Positions 42,669 through 50,900 of a stretch of 53,821 nucleotides of DNA are shown in pieces (positions within the stretch are counted from its first letter, which is position 1; the number at the start of each line of letters is the position of its first letter). Under the pieces are notes generated by a model. The model saw only the letters and a list, made by a program, of their open reading frames with translations. It was not told the DNA's origin and searched no databases. The stretch is from Roseofilum capinflatum BLCC-M114 (lineage in GTDB: Bacteria > Cyanobacteriota > Cyanobacteriia > Cyanobacteriales > Desertifilaceae). Made by a program: the position numbers and the translations under genes. The stretch lies in contig NZ_JAQOSO010000020.1 of the NCBI RefSeq assembly GCF_030068505.1, positions 1 to 53,821 of the forward strand. Direction: 5' to 3'.

Positions 42669-43268
42669 TTAAGAGTGTTGTTCCGGTAACAATAAATCTG
42701 CCTTCATTTCCGATCCTTCAATTTCTTGAACGAAATCCGTTTTCTTGACTTTCATGCACAGGTCAAATAAGACTTCTGCGAATTCATCACGGGAAATCTT
42801 ATTATCTTCGAGTCCATTGACATACTTATCCACTTCGGTCTGGATTTGCCCGGTGATAGCATGTAGCTCTTTTTGCAAAGATTCTTTAGTATGGCGAATG
42901 TTTTGCTCTAAACTTTCCGTCTGGTTATGTAAGGTTTTATCTAAACCTTTGATTTGTTCATTAAAGTTTTTCTGAGTCCGTTCTAGGTCTTGTTTAAATT
43001 CGGTGAAGTCTTCCGTATGGGTGACGGTCACATACTGAATTTTTTTCTCTAGGGCATAGGAATTGGATCGCAGTTCATTGGAGAACTGTTCATTCAGTCG
43101 ATTCAGGCGATCGCCCATCTCTTGCTTGAGATCTTTAATCATGCTCTCCAATGCTTCTAGTCGGGTATCGAGTTCCCGTTGCTGTTCTCCAAAGAGCAAA
43201 TCGCGGATCTGTTCGACATTTCCCAGGCGATCGCGCATATCCTTCTGTTGTCCTGGATCGTTCATCAT
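42669..43268 (-). CDS. Coiled-coil protein heading the signalling cluster
   Basis: The protein has 199 residues, is almost entirely heptad-patterned from 20 to 165 (LDTRLEALESMIKDLKQEMG; LERTQKNFNEQIKGLDKTL) and is highly charged. The final 35 residues (DEFAEVLFDLCMKVKKTDF) look like a small helical cap. There is no membrane segment. I do not recognise a named family, though similar coiled-coil proteins precede OmpA/GTPase genes in other cyanobacteria as far as I recall. It starts the minus-strand cluster and is 38 bp upstream of the BON/OmpA gene. It probably acts as a scaffold that binds the cytoplasmic part of that protein or the GTPase; this is inferred from position. Confidence 0.75.
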   Translation of the reverse strand: MMNDPGQQKDMRDRLGNVEQIRDLLFGEQQRELDTRLEALESMIKDLKQEMGDRLNRLNEQFSNELRSNSYALEKKIQYVTVTHTEDFTEFKQDLERTQKNFNEQIKGLDKTLHNQTESLEQNIRHTKESLQKELHAITGQIQTEVDKYVNGLEDNKISRDEFAEVLFDLCMKVKKTDFVQEIEGSEMKADLLLPEQHS

Positions 43269-43394
43269 CGTTTTCCTCTCACACTCGCGTGAAATAGATG
43301 CTTTATGAGCGCTTAAAACTCATAGCTTAGTGCTTCAACAAATCCCTTTGATTTTACTGGAATTTTTCGCCAATACAAGCTTAAATTGCAAATT

Positions 43395-44540
43395 TTAATC
43401 TCCCTGAGAACAAATGTGGCCATCTTGAACCCGTAGAATCTGGGAAGAGTGTAACCAGTTTTGCTCAAAGGCACTTAAGTGGGTGGTAGTAATCAGGGTT
43501 TGGAACCGGTCGGCGATCGCTTCTAAAAGCTGATTTTGGCGCATTAAGTCCAATTCTGCTAGTACATCATCGAGTAACAACAAGGGGGATTCTCCCACGA
43601 CTTCAGAAATTAATTTTAATTCCGCTAATTTTAAAGATAACACTAGGGTTCTCTGTTGTCCTTGAGAGCCATATTGACGGGCGGGAGTCCCATTTATATA
43701 AAAGTCTACCTCATCTCGATGGGGGCCGACCAGGGTAGTGCCTTGAGCGTGTTCGGCGATCGCCCGATCCCTCAGTTTCTGGAAAAAGGCTCTCTCAATA
43801 GTTTCTACCGGCGATCGAGAATCTCCATCCCAAAATACACTGGGATTATAGGCGATCGACAATTTTTCCCTCGATCCACTAATACTGTCATGCCAAGCCT
43901 GGGCAATAGGTGCCAGGCGCTCTAACACCCTAGCGCGTCGGCGAATTAAACGCAGTCCCACTGACACCAACTGGGCATCCCAGAGGGCTAACTGTTGGGA
44001 AGCGTCCCGCCCCTCGACCTCTTGAAATTGCCGCAGTAGGGCATTGCGTTGGCGCAAAATTTGCTGATATTGACGCAACATCGGATCGTAAACCGGTTCC
44101 AACTGCGTCAGCAGCGTATCGAGCCACAAGCGCCGGTTTTCTGGAGATCCGCGCACCAAATCCAGATCCAAACTAGAAAACTGCACTACATTGAGCGCCC
44201 CTAGAAAATCCCGCCGTCGTCGCTGGGTTTCCTGATTTAACACCAATGTCCGGTTACCACTGGCTCGCAAAACCACTTTTAGGTCAATTTCCCCCGTTTG
44301 TCGCTCCAAAACGGCGCTCACTTGAGCCATAGAAGCTGAATACTCTGGTGATTGCAGTACCAAATCGCGATCGCTCTTAGCTCGATGCGATCGTAACGTA
44401 GACAATAGCTCCACCGCCTCCAATAAATTCGACTTCCCCTGAGCATTGTCTCCCACCAAAATAACCTTCGGAGCTAGAAAACTCACCGCTTGCTCCACAT
44501 AATTGCGAAATTGCTTAAGATAGAGGTGCTTCAAATACAT
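43395..44540 (-). CDS. recF: DNA replication and repair protein RecF
   Basis: The 381-residue SMC-like ATPase loads RecA at gaps. The start MYLKHLYLKQFRNYVEQAV, Walker A VGDNAQGKSNLLEAV, signature region YGSQGQQRTLVLSLKLAEL and Walker B SPLLLLDDVLAELD are all typical, and the length is usual. It stands apart from dnaA and gyrB, as in other cyanobacteria. The ATG at 44540 is 47 bp from the divergent small membrane protein gene, so the two share a promoter region. The 126 bp between its stop and the coiled-coil gene hold nothing obvious. Confidence 0.97.
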   Translation of the reverse strand: MYLKHLYLKQFRNYVEQAVSFLAPKVILVGDNAQGKSNLLEAVELLSTLRSHRAKSDRDLVLQSPEYSASMAQVSAVLERQTGEIDLKVVLRASGNRTLVLNQETQRRRRDFLGALNVVQFSSLDLDLVRGSPENRRLWLDTLLTQLEPVYDPMLRQYQQILRQRNALLRQFQEVEGRDASQQLALWDAQLVSVGLRLIRRRARVLERLAPIAQAWHDSISGSREKLSIAYNPSVFWDGDSRSPVETIERAFFQKLRDRAIAEHAQGTTLVGPHRDEVDFYINGTPARQYGSQGQQRTLVLSLKLAELKLISEVVGESPLLLLDDVLAELDLMRQNQLLEAIADRFQTLITTTHLSAFEQNWLHSSQILRVQDGHICSQGD

Positions 44541-44587
44541 TCTTACTACATTACTGATTACTTAACAGCACCAAGCACTGTAAACCC

Positions 44588-44803
44588 ATGCCCACCGATC
44601 TGATTCTGCTCCTTGCTGCCCTGATTATCTCCTGGCTCATATTTACCTGGCTCGTGAAAATTGTTAAACTAACCGTAGGCACAGCCCTAACCCTTGCCGG
44701 AATCGTCCTCATCCTGCAACTGCTCTTTGGCATCAACCCTAACCAACTTTGGCAACAAATCCTTAACTTACCCCAAATAGTCCTCAACTGGATCTCCAAT
44801 TAA
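44588..44803 (+). CDS. Small two-helix membrane protein
   Basis: This 71-residue, very hydrophobic protein has two predicted membrane helices, LILLLAALIISWLIFTWLV and VGTALTLAGIVLILQLLFG, separated by a short basic loop (KIVKLT), with an amphipathic tail rich in Asn, Gln and Trp (NPNQLWQQILNLPQIVLNWI). It is divergent from recF. I do not know a function. Similar short proteins are widespread in cyanobacteria beside recF or alone. The sequence is too regular in its membrane pattern to be a chance frame. The 208 bp after it contain only a C-rich stretch. Confidence 0.75.
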   Translation: MPTDLILLLAALIISWLIFTWLVKIVKLTVGTALTLAGIVLILQLLFGINPNQLWQQILNLPQIVLNWISN

Positions 44804-45011
44804 CCCCTGCATCTCCCCTCAAGCCCCCCTAGTCCAGTTTATCAACCGCCCTCCAACTGTGACCTCCACAGGCACTGAACCCTCTCAATTATTCGACATC
44901 TACCCCAACCATTTGTACAATTGGCATTGATCCCCACGGTTTTCTCATCTCATCTGTGGCATTCTAAGAACAATTATCCCTTTTAACTTTAGATCGTGCG
45001 AGGCAACTCCC

Positions 45012-45197
45012 ATGAACCCTAAGAAAAACTTCTCTAACATCCACCCCATTTGGAATTGGATTAACTGGTTTAGCTTTCCTATCCTCCTATTTATAGGGAT
45101 TCATCTTCTACAAGTCCAAGACTCTGTGCCTCAATCGACCTTTTCCGTCCCACCCCAATCCCTAGAACTGCAAACTTCCTTATCTAAGCACTCGTGA
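45012..45197 (+). CDS. Possible small membrane-anchored protein
   Basis: The 61-residue frame has one hydrophobic segment (WINWFSFPILLFIGIHLL) after a polar, Asn-rich start (MNPKKNFSNIHPIW) and a Ser/Pro-rich tail. A GAGG lies 12 bases before the ATG, rather far for a ribosome-binding site. No family is recognised. The layout of one membrane helix plus an outside tail is coherent, but the frame is short and may be spurious. Confidence 0.4.
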   Translation: MNPKKNFSNIHPIWNWINWFSFPILLFIGIHLLQVQDSVPQSTFSVPPQSLELQTSLSKHS

Positions 45198-45245
45198 GCG
45201 CTACCAATGGTAGGCTAAACCTATCGAAACTTCATCCATTGTCTT

Positions 45246-46133
45246 ATGTCAGGGCATCAGTTACGCCACCTTCTTGACCAACCCGGAACCCTTATTGTGC
45301 CTGGAGTCTATGATTGTTTGGGAGCGAAGTTAGCCGCCCAAGTGGGCTTTGAAGCCGTGTTTACCAGTGGGTTTGGGATTTCTGCCTCTACCCTGGGATT
45401 ACCCGATTATGGGTTATTGACAGCCACGGAAACGCTCCAGAGTGTAGGCAAAATGGCCCAATCGATTTCTATTCCTCTAGTGGCGGATCTCGATACCGGT
45501 TATGGCAATCCCCTCAATGTGATTCGCACGGTGACTGAGGCACTGCGGTGGGGGGTTTCTGGGATTATTTTGGAAGATCAGGTTTGGCCAAAAAAGTGCG
45601 GCCATTTTCAAGGAAAACAGGTCATTTCGGCTGCCGAACAGGTGGAGAAAATTAAGGCAGCAGTCCATGCTAGGGGCGAGAGTGGTTTGGTGATTGTGGG
45701 GCGCACGGATGCGAGAGCGCCTTTGGGGTTGGAGGAAGCGATTCGTCGGGGGCGGTTATATGCGGAAGTGGGAGCGGATATTGTGTTTATTGAAGCGCCC
45801 CAGTCTTTGCAGGAGTTGGTGGCTATCTCTAAGGCGTTTGCGCCCACAGGTGTCCATTTGTTTGCTAATTTAATTGAGGGCGGTAAAACCCCTTGTTTAA
45901 GTCGTCCTCAGTTAGAGGAGTTGGGGTTTAAGGTGGGGGTGTATGCCCTGTCGGGTTTGTTTGCGGCAACTCAGGCGATGCGGGAGTGCTTCGAGCGGTT
46001 GAGAGCTGAGGGGACGACGGGAAGGACGGATGGGGATCTCTCCTTCCCGGAATTTGAGCAAATTATAGATGTGGATCGATATCGAGATCTGGAACGGCGG
46101 TTTACAACTGCTGATCGATCCATTAACAATTAA
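45246..46133 (+). CDS. Isocitrate lyase / PEP mutase family enzyme
   Basis: This 295-residue TIM-barrel enzyme of the PrpB/PEP phosphonomutase group would cleave or form C-C or P-C bonds on 2,3-disubstituted carboxylates. The metal site is visible in PLVADLDTGYGNPLNVIRTV and in IILEDQVWPKKCGHFQGK, where KKCGH carries the catalytic cysteine of the lyase-type members. VIVGRTDARAPLGLEEAIRR and GADIVFIEAPQ complete the barrel. The cysteine motif favours a lyase (methylisocitrate or oxaloacetate type) over a phosphonate mutase, but the substrate is not settled. The next gene starts 25 bp downstream, so the two may be co-transcribed. Confidence 0.88.
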   Translation: MSGHQLRHLLDQPGTLIVPGVYDCLGAKLAAQVGFEAVFTSGFGISASTLGLPDYGLLTATETLQSVGKMAQSISIPLVADLDTGYGNPLNVIRTVTEALRWGVSGIILEDQVWPKKCGHFQGKQVISAAEQVEKIKAAVHARGESGLVIVGRTDARAPLGLEEAIRRGRLYAEVGADIVFIEAPQSLQELVAISKAFAPTGVHLFANLIEGGKTPCLSRPQLEELGFKVGVYALSGLFAATQAMRECFERLRAEGTTGRTDGDLSFPEFEQIIDVDRYRDLERRFTTADRSINN

Positions 46134-46158
46134 ATTAGCGATTACCGATTACCCACTC

Positions 46159-46743
46159 ATGACTGAACCTTCTGCTGATCTGAATGTCCAATCTTCTATG
46201 GCAACGCGCATCCGTAATTTGGTGGTGGCATTAACGGCGATCGCCTTAAGCGCAGCGTTATTTTTAGGTCTACAAACCCAAAATCCGTCTACCTCTTTGT
46301 CTGAGTTAGCTGAAACCTCGACCCCCTTAGACGTGGCGCTAGAGAATAAGAAGCCTACATTAATGGAGTTTTATGCCAATTGGTGTTTAAGTTGCCAGGC
46401 TATGGTTCCCGATATGGTGACGTTGCGAGAAAGCTATGGGGAACAGGTCAATTTTGTGATGTTGAATGTGGATAATACTAAGTGGTTGCCAGAAATGGAT
46501 GCCTATCGAGTGGATGGGATTCCCCATTTTGTGTTTTTGGATCGTCAGGGAGAGGCGATCGCCGAAAGTATTGGCGAAGTCCCCAAACCCATTCTACAAG
46601 ATAAATTAGAGGCTCTAGTCGCAGGTGTCCCCATTCCCGATGCTGGCAAGATTGGCAAAGTATCGAGCCTAGAATCGGGTTCAGGAAGCCCAGTCCCCAG
46701 GGTTTCCGATCCCCGCAGTCATGGATCTCAGGTGGTACAGTAG
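46159..46743 (+). CDS. Membrane-anchored thioredoxin (TxlA/HCF164-like)
   Basis: The protein has 194 residues from ATG 46159; a longer frame from 46069 overlaps the previous gene and is unlikely. An N-terminal membrane anchor (IRNLVVALTAIALSAALFLG) is followed by a thioredoxin domain with the active site WCLSC in EFYANWCLSCQAM and the cis-Pro loop GIPHFVFLD. In cyanobacteria and plants such proteins face the thylakoid lumen or periplasm and keep cytochrome c and other apoproteins reduced. The low-complexity tail (GSGSPVPRVSDPRSHGSQ) is not part of the domain. No partner gene (ccdA, ccs1) lies nearby. Confidence 0.88.
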   Translation: MTEPSADLNVQSSMATRIRNLVVALTAIALSAALFLGLQTQNPSTSLSELAETSTPLDVALENKKPTLMEFYANWCLSCQAMVPDMVTLRESYGEQVNFVMLNVDNTKWLPEMDAYRVDGIPHFVFLDRQGEAIAESIGEVPKPILQDKLEALVAGVPIPDAGKIGKVSSLESGSGSPVPRVSDPRSHGSQVVQ

Positions 46744-46850
46744 ATGGGGCGATCGGATTCTCAAGGGATATCAATTCTGTTTCCAGGAAACAGCTTGTAT
46801 TTCGTTGCGTGTAGTTTCGGATAAGCGTGCAGCAGCTTCTCCAACAATAA

Positions 46851-47171
46851 TCATTTTTGATAAATGGGTTGAGCAGTGTTCAAAATTGCCTCGCGGCGTA
46901 GTGGGTTGTTGCTGCTTTCAATAGCGCGTTTACTGACAAGATCAACTGGGCGGTTTAGAAGTTGAGCAAAGTCTTCATGCATTTGGGCAAAATCAAGTAA
47001 TGTCCAATGGCTTTGTTCATCCCAGGTAATGAGTAAATCAACGTCACTATCGGGGCGGAAATCATCGCGCAGAACGGAACCAAACAGGGCAAGCTCGATA
47101 ATTTGCCACTGCTGGCACAGTTCCCGCAAGCGATCGCGATCGATATCAAGGCTAGGATGAATCGTCATCAT
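46851..47171 (-). CDS. MNT-type nucleotidyltransferase (orphan antitoxin-like)
   Basis: The 106-residue minimal nucleotidyltransferase has GSVLRDDFRPDSDVDLLI, the GSx10DxD motif at G31-S32 and D43-V44-D45. Such proteins normally pair with a HEPN toxin, but no HEPN gene lies on either side. Instead, a small antitoxin-like gene and a truncated PIN gene lie upstream on the same strand, 16 and about 270 bp away. It may be a leftover of a broken pair, or act with a HEPN protein elsewhere. It differs clearly from MntA of the CRISPR locus in length and sequence. Two consecutive ATG codons make the exact start ambiguous by one codon. Confidence 0.85.
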   Translation of the reverse strand: MMTIHPSLDIDRDRLRELCQQWQIIELALFGSVLRDDFRPDSDVDLLITWDEQSHWTLLDFAQMHEDFAQLLNRPVDLVSKRAIESSNNPLRREAILNTAQPIYQK

Positions 47172-47186
47172 CTTGGATATAAAACA

Positions 47187-47414
47187 TTATTCAATAATTT
47201 CATCATATTGTTGGGGATTGTCTGGGGTTTGTTGTCTCATAGTTTCAAAGATCTCTGGTAGAGTGTGTTGACTCAACCATCGATCGCGATCTTGAGTGTA
47301 ATTTTCCTTACCAGGGTTAAGATATTGAATAAATCGGATCGCGTCTACGATGCCGAGGGAATCAATCAGAGCTTGATAGCCTTGGTTTACAATTTCTTGG
47401 TAGGTTTTAGTCAT
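47187..47414 (-). CDS. Small antitoxin-like protein of a PIN toxin pair
   Basis: The 75-residue protein begins MTKTYQEIVNQGYQALIDSLG, continues IVDAIRFIQYLNPGKENYTQ and ends in an acidic tail. Small cyanobacterial proteins with this VDAIRFIQ-NPGKGDYT pattern are found directly beside PIN-domain toxins, which suggests an antitoxin. It lies between a PIN gene that has lost its C-terminal half and an orphan MNT gene. The family assignment is from memory of the pattern, not from a search. Confidence 0.6.
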   Translation of the reverse strand: MTKTYQEIVNQGYQALIDSLGIVDAIRFIQYLNPGKENYTQDRDRWLSQHTLPEIFETMRQQTPDNPQQYDEIIE

Positions 47415-47444
47415 GATTGTTAGGGTCTGCTTGGGTCATTTCCA

Positions 47445-47750
47445 TTAACCATTGAACAGGATTTTCAACGGAGATTTTAAGGATTTCGTGATAACGTTTT
47501 GCTTTGCGATCGCCAGAATCGCTTTAATGTTGTTAAGTTTTTCAAGGTTGGGCATTTGGGCAAGTTCCACTTCTAGAGCAGCACTGGCGATCAGTTGCCT
47601 TTGTCCAGTTTCGCATTGGTGAACAATGGTGAGGATTGCTTGAGCTTCCAGGGCAATGCGGGGCTGGCTAAGGTCATCAAAGGGACGATTGAGACAACAA
47701 GCATCCAGATAAATTCGGGAATTCAGGAAGTTTTCGCGATCGCAGCTCAT
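47445..47750 (-). pseudogene. Truncated PIN-domain toxin
   Basis: The frame encodes 101 residues. The start RIYLDACCLNRPFDDLSQPR is the well-preserved N-terminal signature of a PIN toxin subfamily (catalytic Asp in YLDACC), followed by EAQAILTIVHQCETGQRQL and ASAALEVELAQMP. At about residue 85 the PIN homology stops, and the second half with the remaining acidic residues is missing. In another frame the 3' DNA reads RYHEILKISVENPVQWLMEM, which looks like the tail of a different protein. The join is at a GCGATCGC octamer (47510-47517), so a recombination at HIP1 is a reasonable explanation. The toxin is probably inactive. Confidence 0.55.
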
Positions 47751-47949
47751 TGTGGATAAAGAGGGTAAGTGTGGCTGAGGATGTTGTGGCGGCGGATGGG
47801 GTTAAGGTGATTTGGGCGCTTTCAGCAAATTGTACCAGTAGATCAACGTCACCCTACCAGTGAGCCATTCCTCTATCATGCTTTTGTCCACTCTGATGAC
47901 GATCCACTAAAATTTAAACTATCCCTACTCTCTGAAGCCAACTAAGTTC

Positions 47950-50900
47950 ATGTACGTTTATCGCACAGATCAAGTTAAGCACAAAGCCAAGCAACATAAT
48001 CTGGAGAGCCACATTAATCGATTCTGTGATGAACTGTTGCCTCAGAGTGTCGATCAAGCTCAAGCTCATTTTAAGCGCCTGTATCCTTATCTCAAGCGCA
48101 AGGTTGACCATAATTATCGCCTGATTGCTCGCATGGTGCGGGTCGAGGGCCAGAGACAGGGGGAGGATGTTTTGGTGTTGTTGGATATCCTCAAACGGGG
48201 ATCGAAGGACTATGAGCATTTTCTCAGAGACCGGGAGGGCTTTGGTCAACAGTATCTCGATCCTCAGATTCAGCCTGGGGAATTGGAAAGTTGGCTGTTG
48301 GGAGAACAGAGTTTAGATTCGGTTCCCCATCAGGTGCGACCGTTAATCCAGGAAAATCCGGATTTATTGCCTTGGTTGGAACCTCCGGGATGGAAACGAG
48401 AGAACCAGGGGGCGTTAATTTATGAAAGTGAGATTTGGTCTACAGAGTTAAATAGTGTAGCGATGCGATCGCACGCTTCCCAGTATACCCAATTGGTGGA
48501 GGTGATTCAGGCTCGGCAACCGACGGAACAGACAACGGAGTGGCCGGGGGTCTTGCTTTATGGAGAAGGCGATCGCTATATTCTCTTTAGCCGCATTCTC
48601 TCTTCGGATCAATCTCCGTCGATTCTGTTTCTACTCTGTCCGTTTTCCCATTATCCCACGCCAGAAGAAATCACGGCGATTGGCGATCGCACCTATCTCT
48701 ATAATCAACAAGTTAATTATCTCAACGGCCATTTTAATGCCAACTCCATCACCGCTCTCGCTCGCCGAGCCTATCCCAACTACTTATTAGCTCATGAGGA
48801 TTGGCTGATCCTTGAGGGGTCTCCCAAGGTCAATTTAGCCCTCTCTGCCGAAGAGGAAAGCCTGTTAAACTTTGTCTCTACACCGGGGAACCATGCACTC
48901 CCATTGTTCTTAAACGGACAAGCAGGAAGCGGAAAATCAACGCTCCTCTTCTATCTGTTCGCTGATTACTGCTATCGAAAATTCTATTATTATGGCGATC
49001 GCCTGTTACCCGGCAATCCTCTCTTTCTCACCTACAATGAGCGCCTGCTAGAAGTCGCCAAAGACCGGGTACAAAAACTCTTAAAATTTCATCATCGCTT
49101 TGTCTCCCAACAAACGAACGATGAGCCGATTCCCAATATCGGACACTTTTTCCGGCCCTTCCAGCGATTTTTGCTCAATCGTTTACCCCCAGAATATACA
49201 GAAAAGTTTGCCTTAGATCGCTATATTTCTTTTCATAAATTCAAGGTTTTATATCAACACTGTCCCCTGCCCCTTGCCCAGCATTATTCTCCCGAACGTT
49301 GTTGGCATGTAATTCGCACGTTTATCAAGGGATATGGGTTAGAAGAAATGACCTTAGAGGACTACGAGTTTGAAGTCCCACGTAAGGAAAGAACTGTTCC
49401 GATTCAGGAATTCAAAGATATTTATACGATTTGGCAACATTGGTATCAGAGAAAGGCTGAAGAATCTGGATATTGGGACGATCAAGACTTGATTAAACAG
49501 GTCTTGAAATTGCCCCTAGATTTAGCTCGTTATACAGCGATTTTTTGCGATGAATCCCAAGATTTTACCCGCATTGAACTACAACTGATTTTGAGGCTTT
49601 CGATTTTTTCGCGCTACGATCTTGGATATCAAACCTTAGACAACTTTCCCTTTGTCTTTGCGGGCGATCCGTTTCAAACCCTGAACCCTACAGGATTTCG
49701 TTGGGATAGTTTTAAGGCTGCTTTTTATAGTGAAGTGGTCATTCAACTCGATCCCACCCGCCAATTGGGATTAGAAATGAATTTCCAAGAATTAGAATGT
49801 AACTATCGCTCCTATGCGCCCATTGTTAAGTTTAATAACTTGATTCAATTTTGGCGCTATTTGCTGTTTAATCATCGAGACCTCAAACCGCAAAGAGTTT
49901 GGAAACAAGGCGACTTGTTACCAGAAAAATTTGTTTTAGAAGATAATTTACCCAGGGAAACCCTTAAGGAATATATCCAAAACACAATTATTATTATCCC
50001 TTGTGAAGAAGGGGGGGAAATCGCTTATATTCAAAAAGATGAAGTGTTATCCGAAGTCATTGAAGGATGGAGCGACGGGGAACCGCCCAAAAACGTCCTC
50101 AGTGCGATCGCCGCTAAAGGTCTCGAATTTAAGCGAGTGATCTTGTATAAATTTGGTGAAGCCTGTCATCATCGGTTTTGGACGCTCCTAGAAGCCGATC
50201 ATCCCGAATTGAGCATCGAGGTGGAATACTTCTTTAATAAGCTCTATGTGGCAGCGAGTCGCGCCATTGAACGGTTATTTGTCGTCGATACCCCTTCAGG
50301 CGATCGCACCCTATGGCATCAGATTAATGATCCTCACCAAGTGGAAACCCATTGGGAGCGAGTAAAAAATATTCAGGACTGGCAACAACGGATGCAATTT
50401 TTGCAAACAGGAACTAATGAAAGTGCCAAAGAGTTGCAAGAAGACGATCTGCCCTCCATTGCTCTAGCCTTTCAAACCCAAGGCTTAAACGCTCAAGATC
50501 CCAAACTGTTGCGACGAGCCAAACAATATTATCAAACCATTGGCAATTTAGAAGAAGGCCACCTCTGTGAAGCTTGGGCGCTTAAATTTGAACAACAGTA
50601 TCAAAAAGCCGGGTCAGAATTTTGGCAGCTCGGAGAAGAAGAAGAAGCCTGGGATTGTTTTTGGCAAGGCTCCTGTTGGGCAGATTTGTATCAATGGTAT
50701 CAGGACGTGGCCGATCGCCCAGAACTCGGCGATCGCCATAGCCTCGAACAACCCCTAATTCACTTCATGGTCTCAGACTTTGCCCCAGAAGACCTACAAA
50801 CCCTCACCCAAGCCCTACAGGTTTATCACCATAACCAGACCCAAGTTTTAGAGCAACATCGCTTTAGCCCCCAATGGACAACGGCGATCAAAACCTATCA

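Noticed and set aside
47914-48249. Minus-strand 111-codon frame at the start of the large helicase gene
   Set aside because: Fully overlaps the strongly supported helicase N terminus on the other strand.
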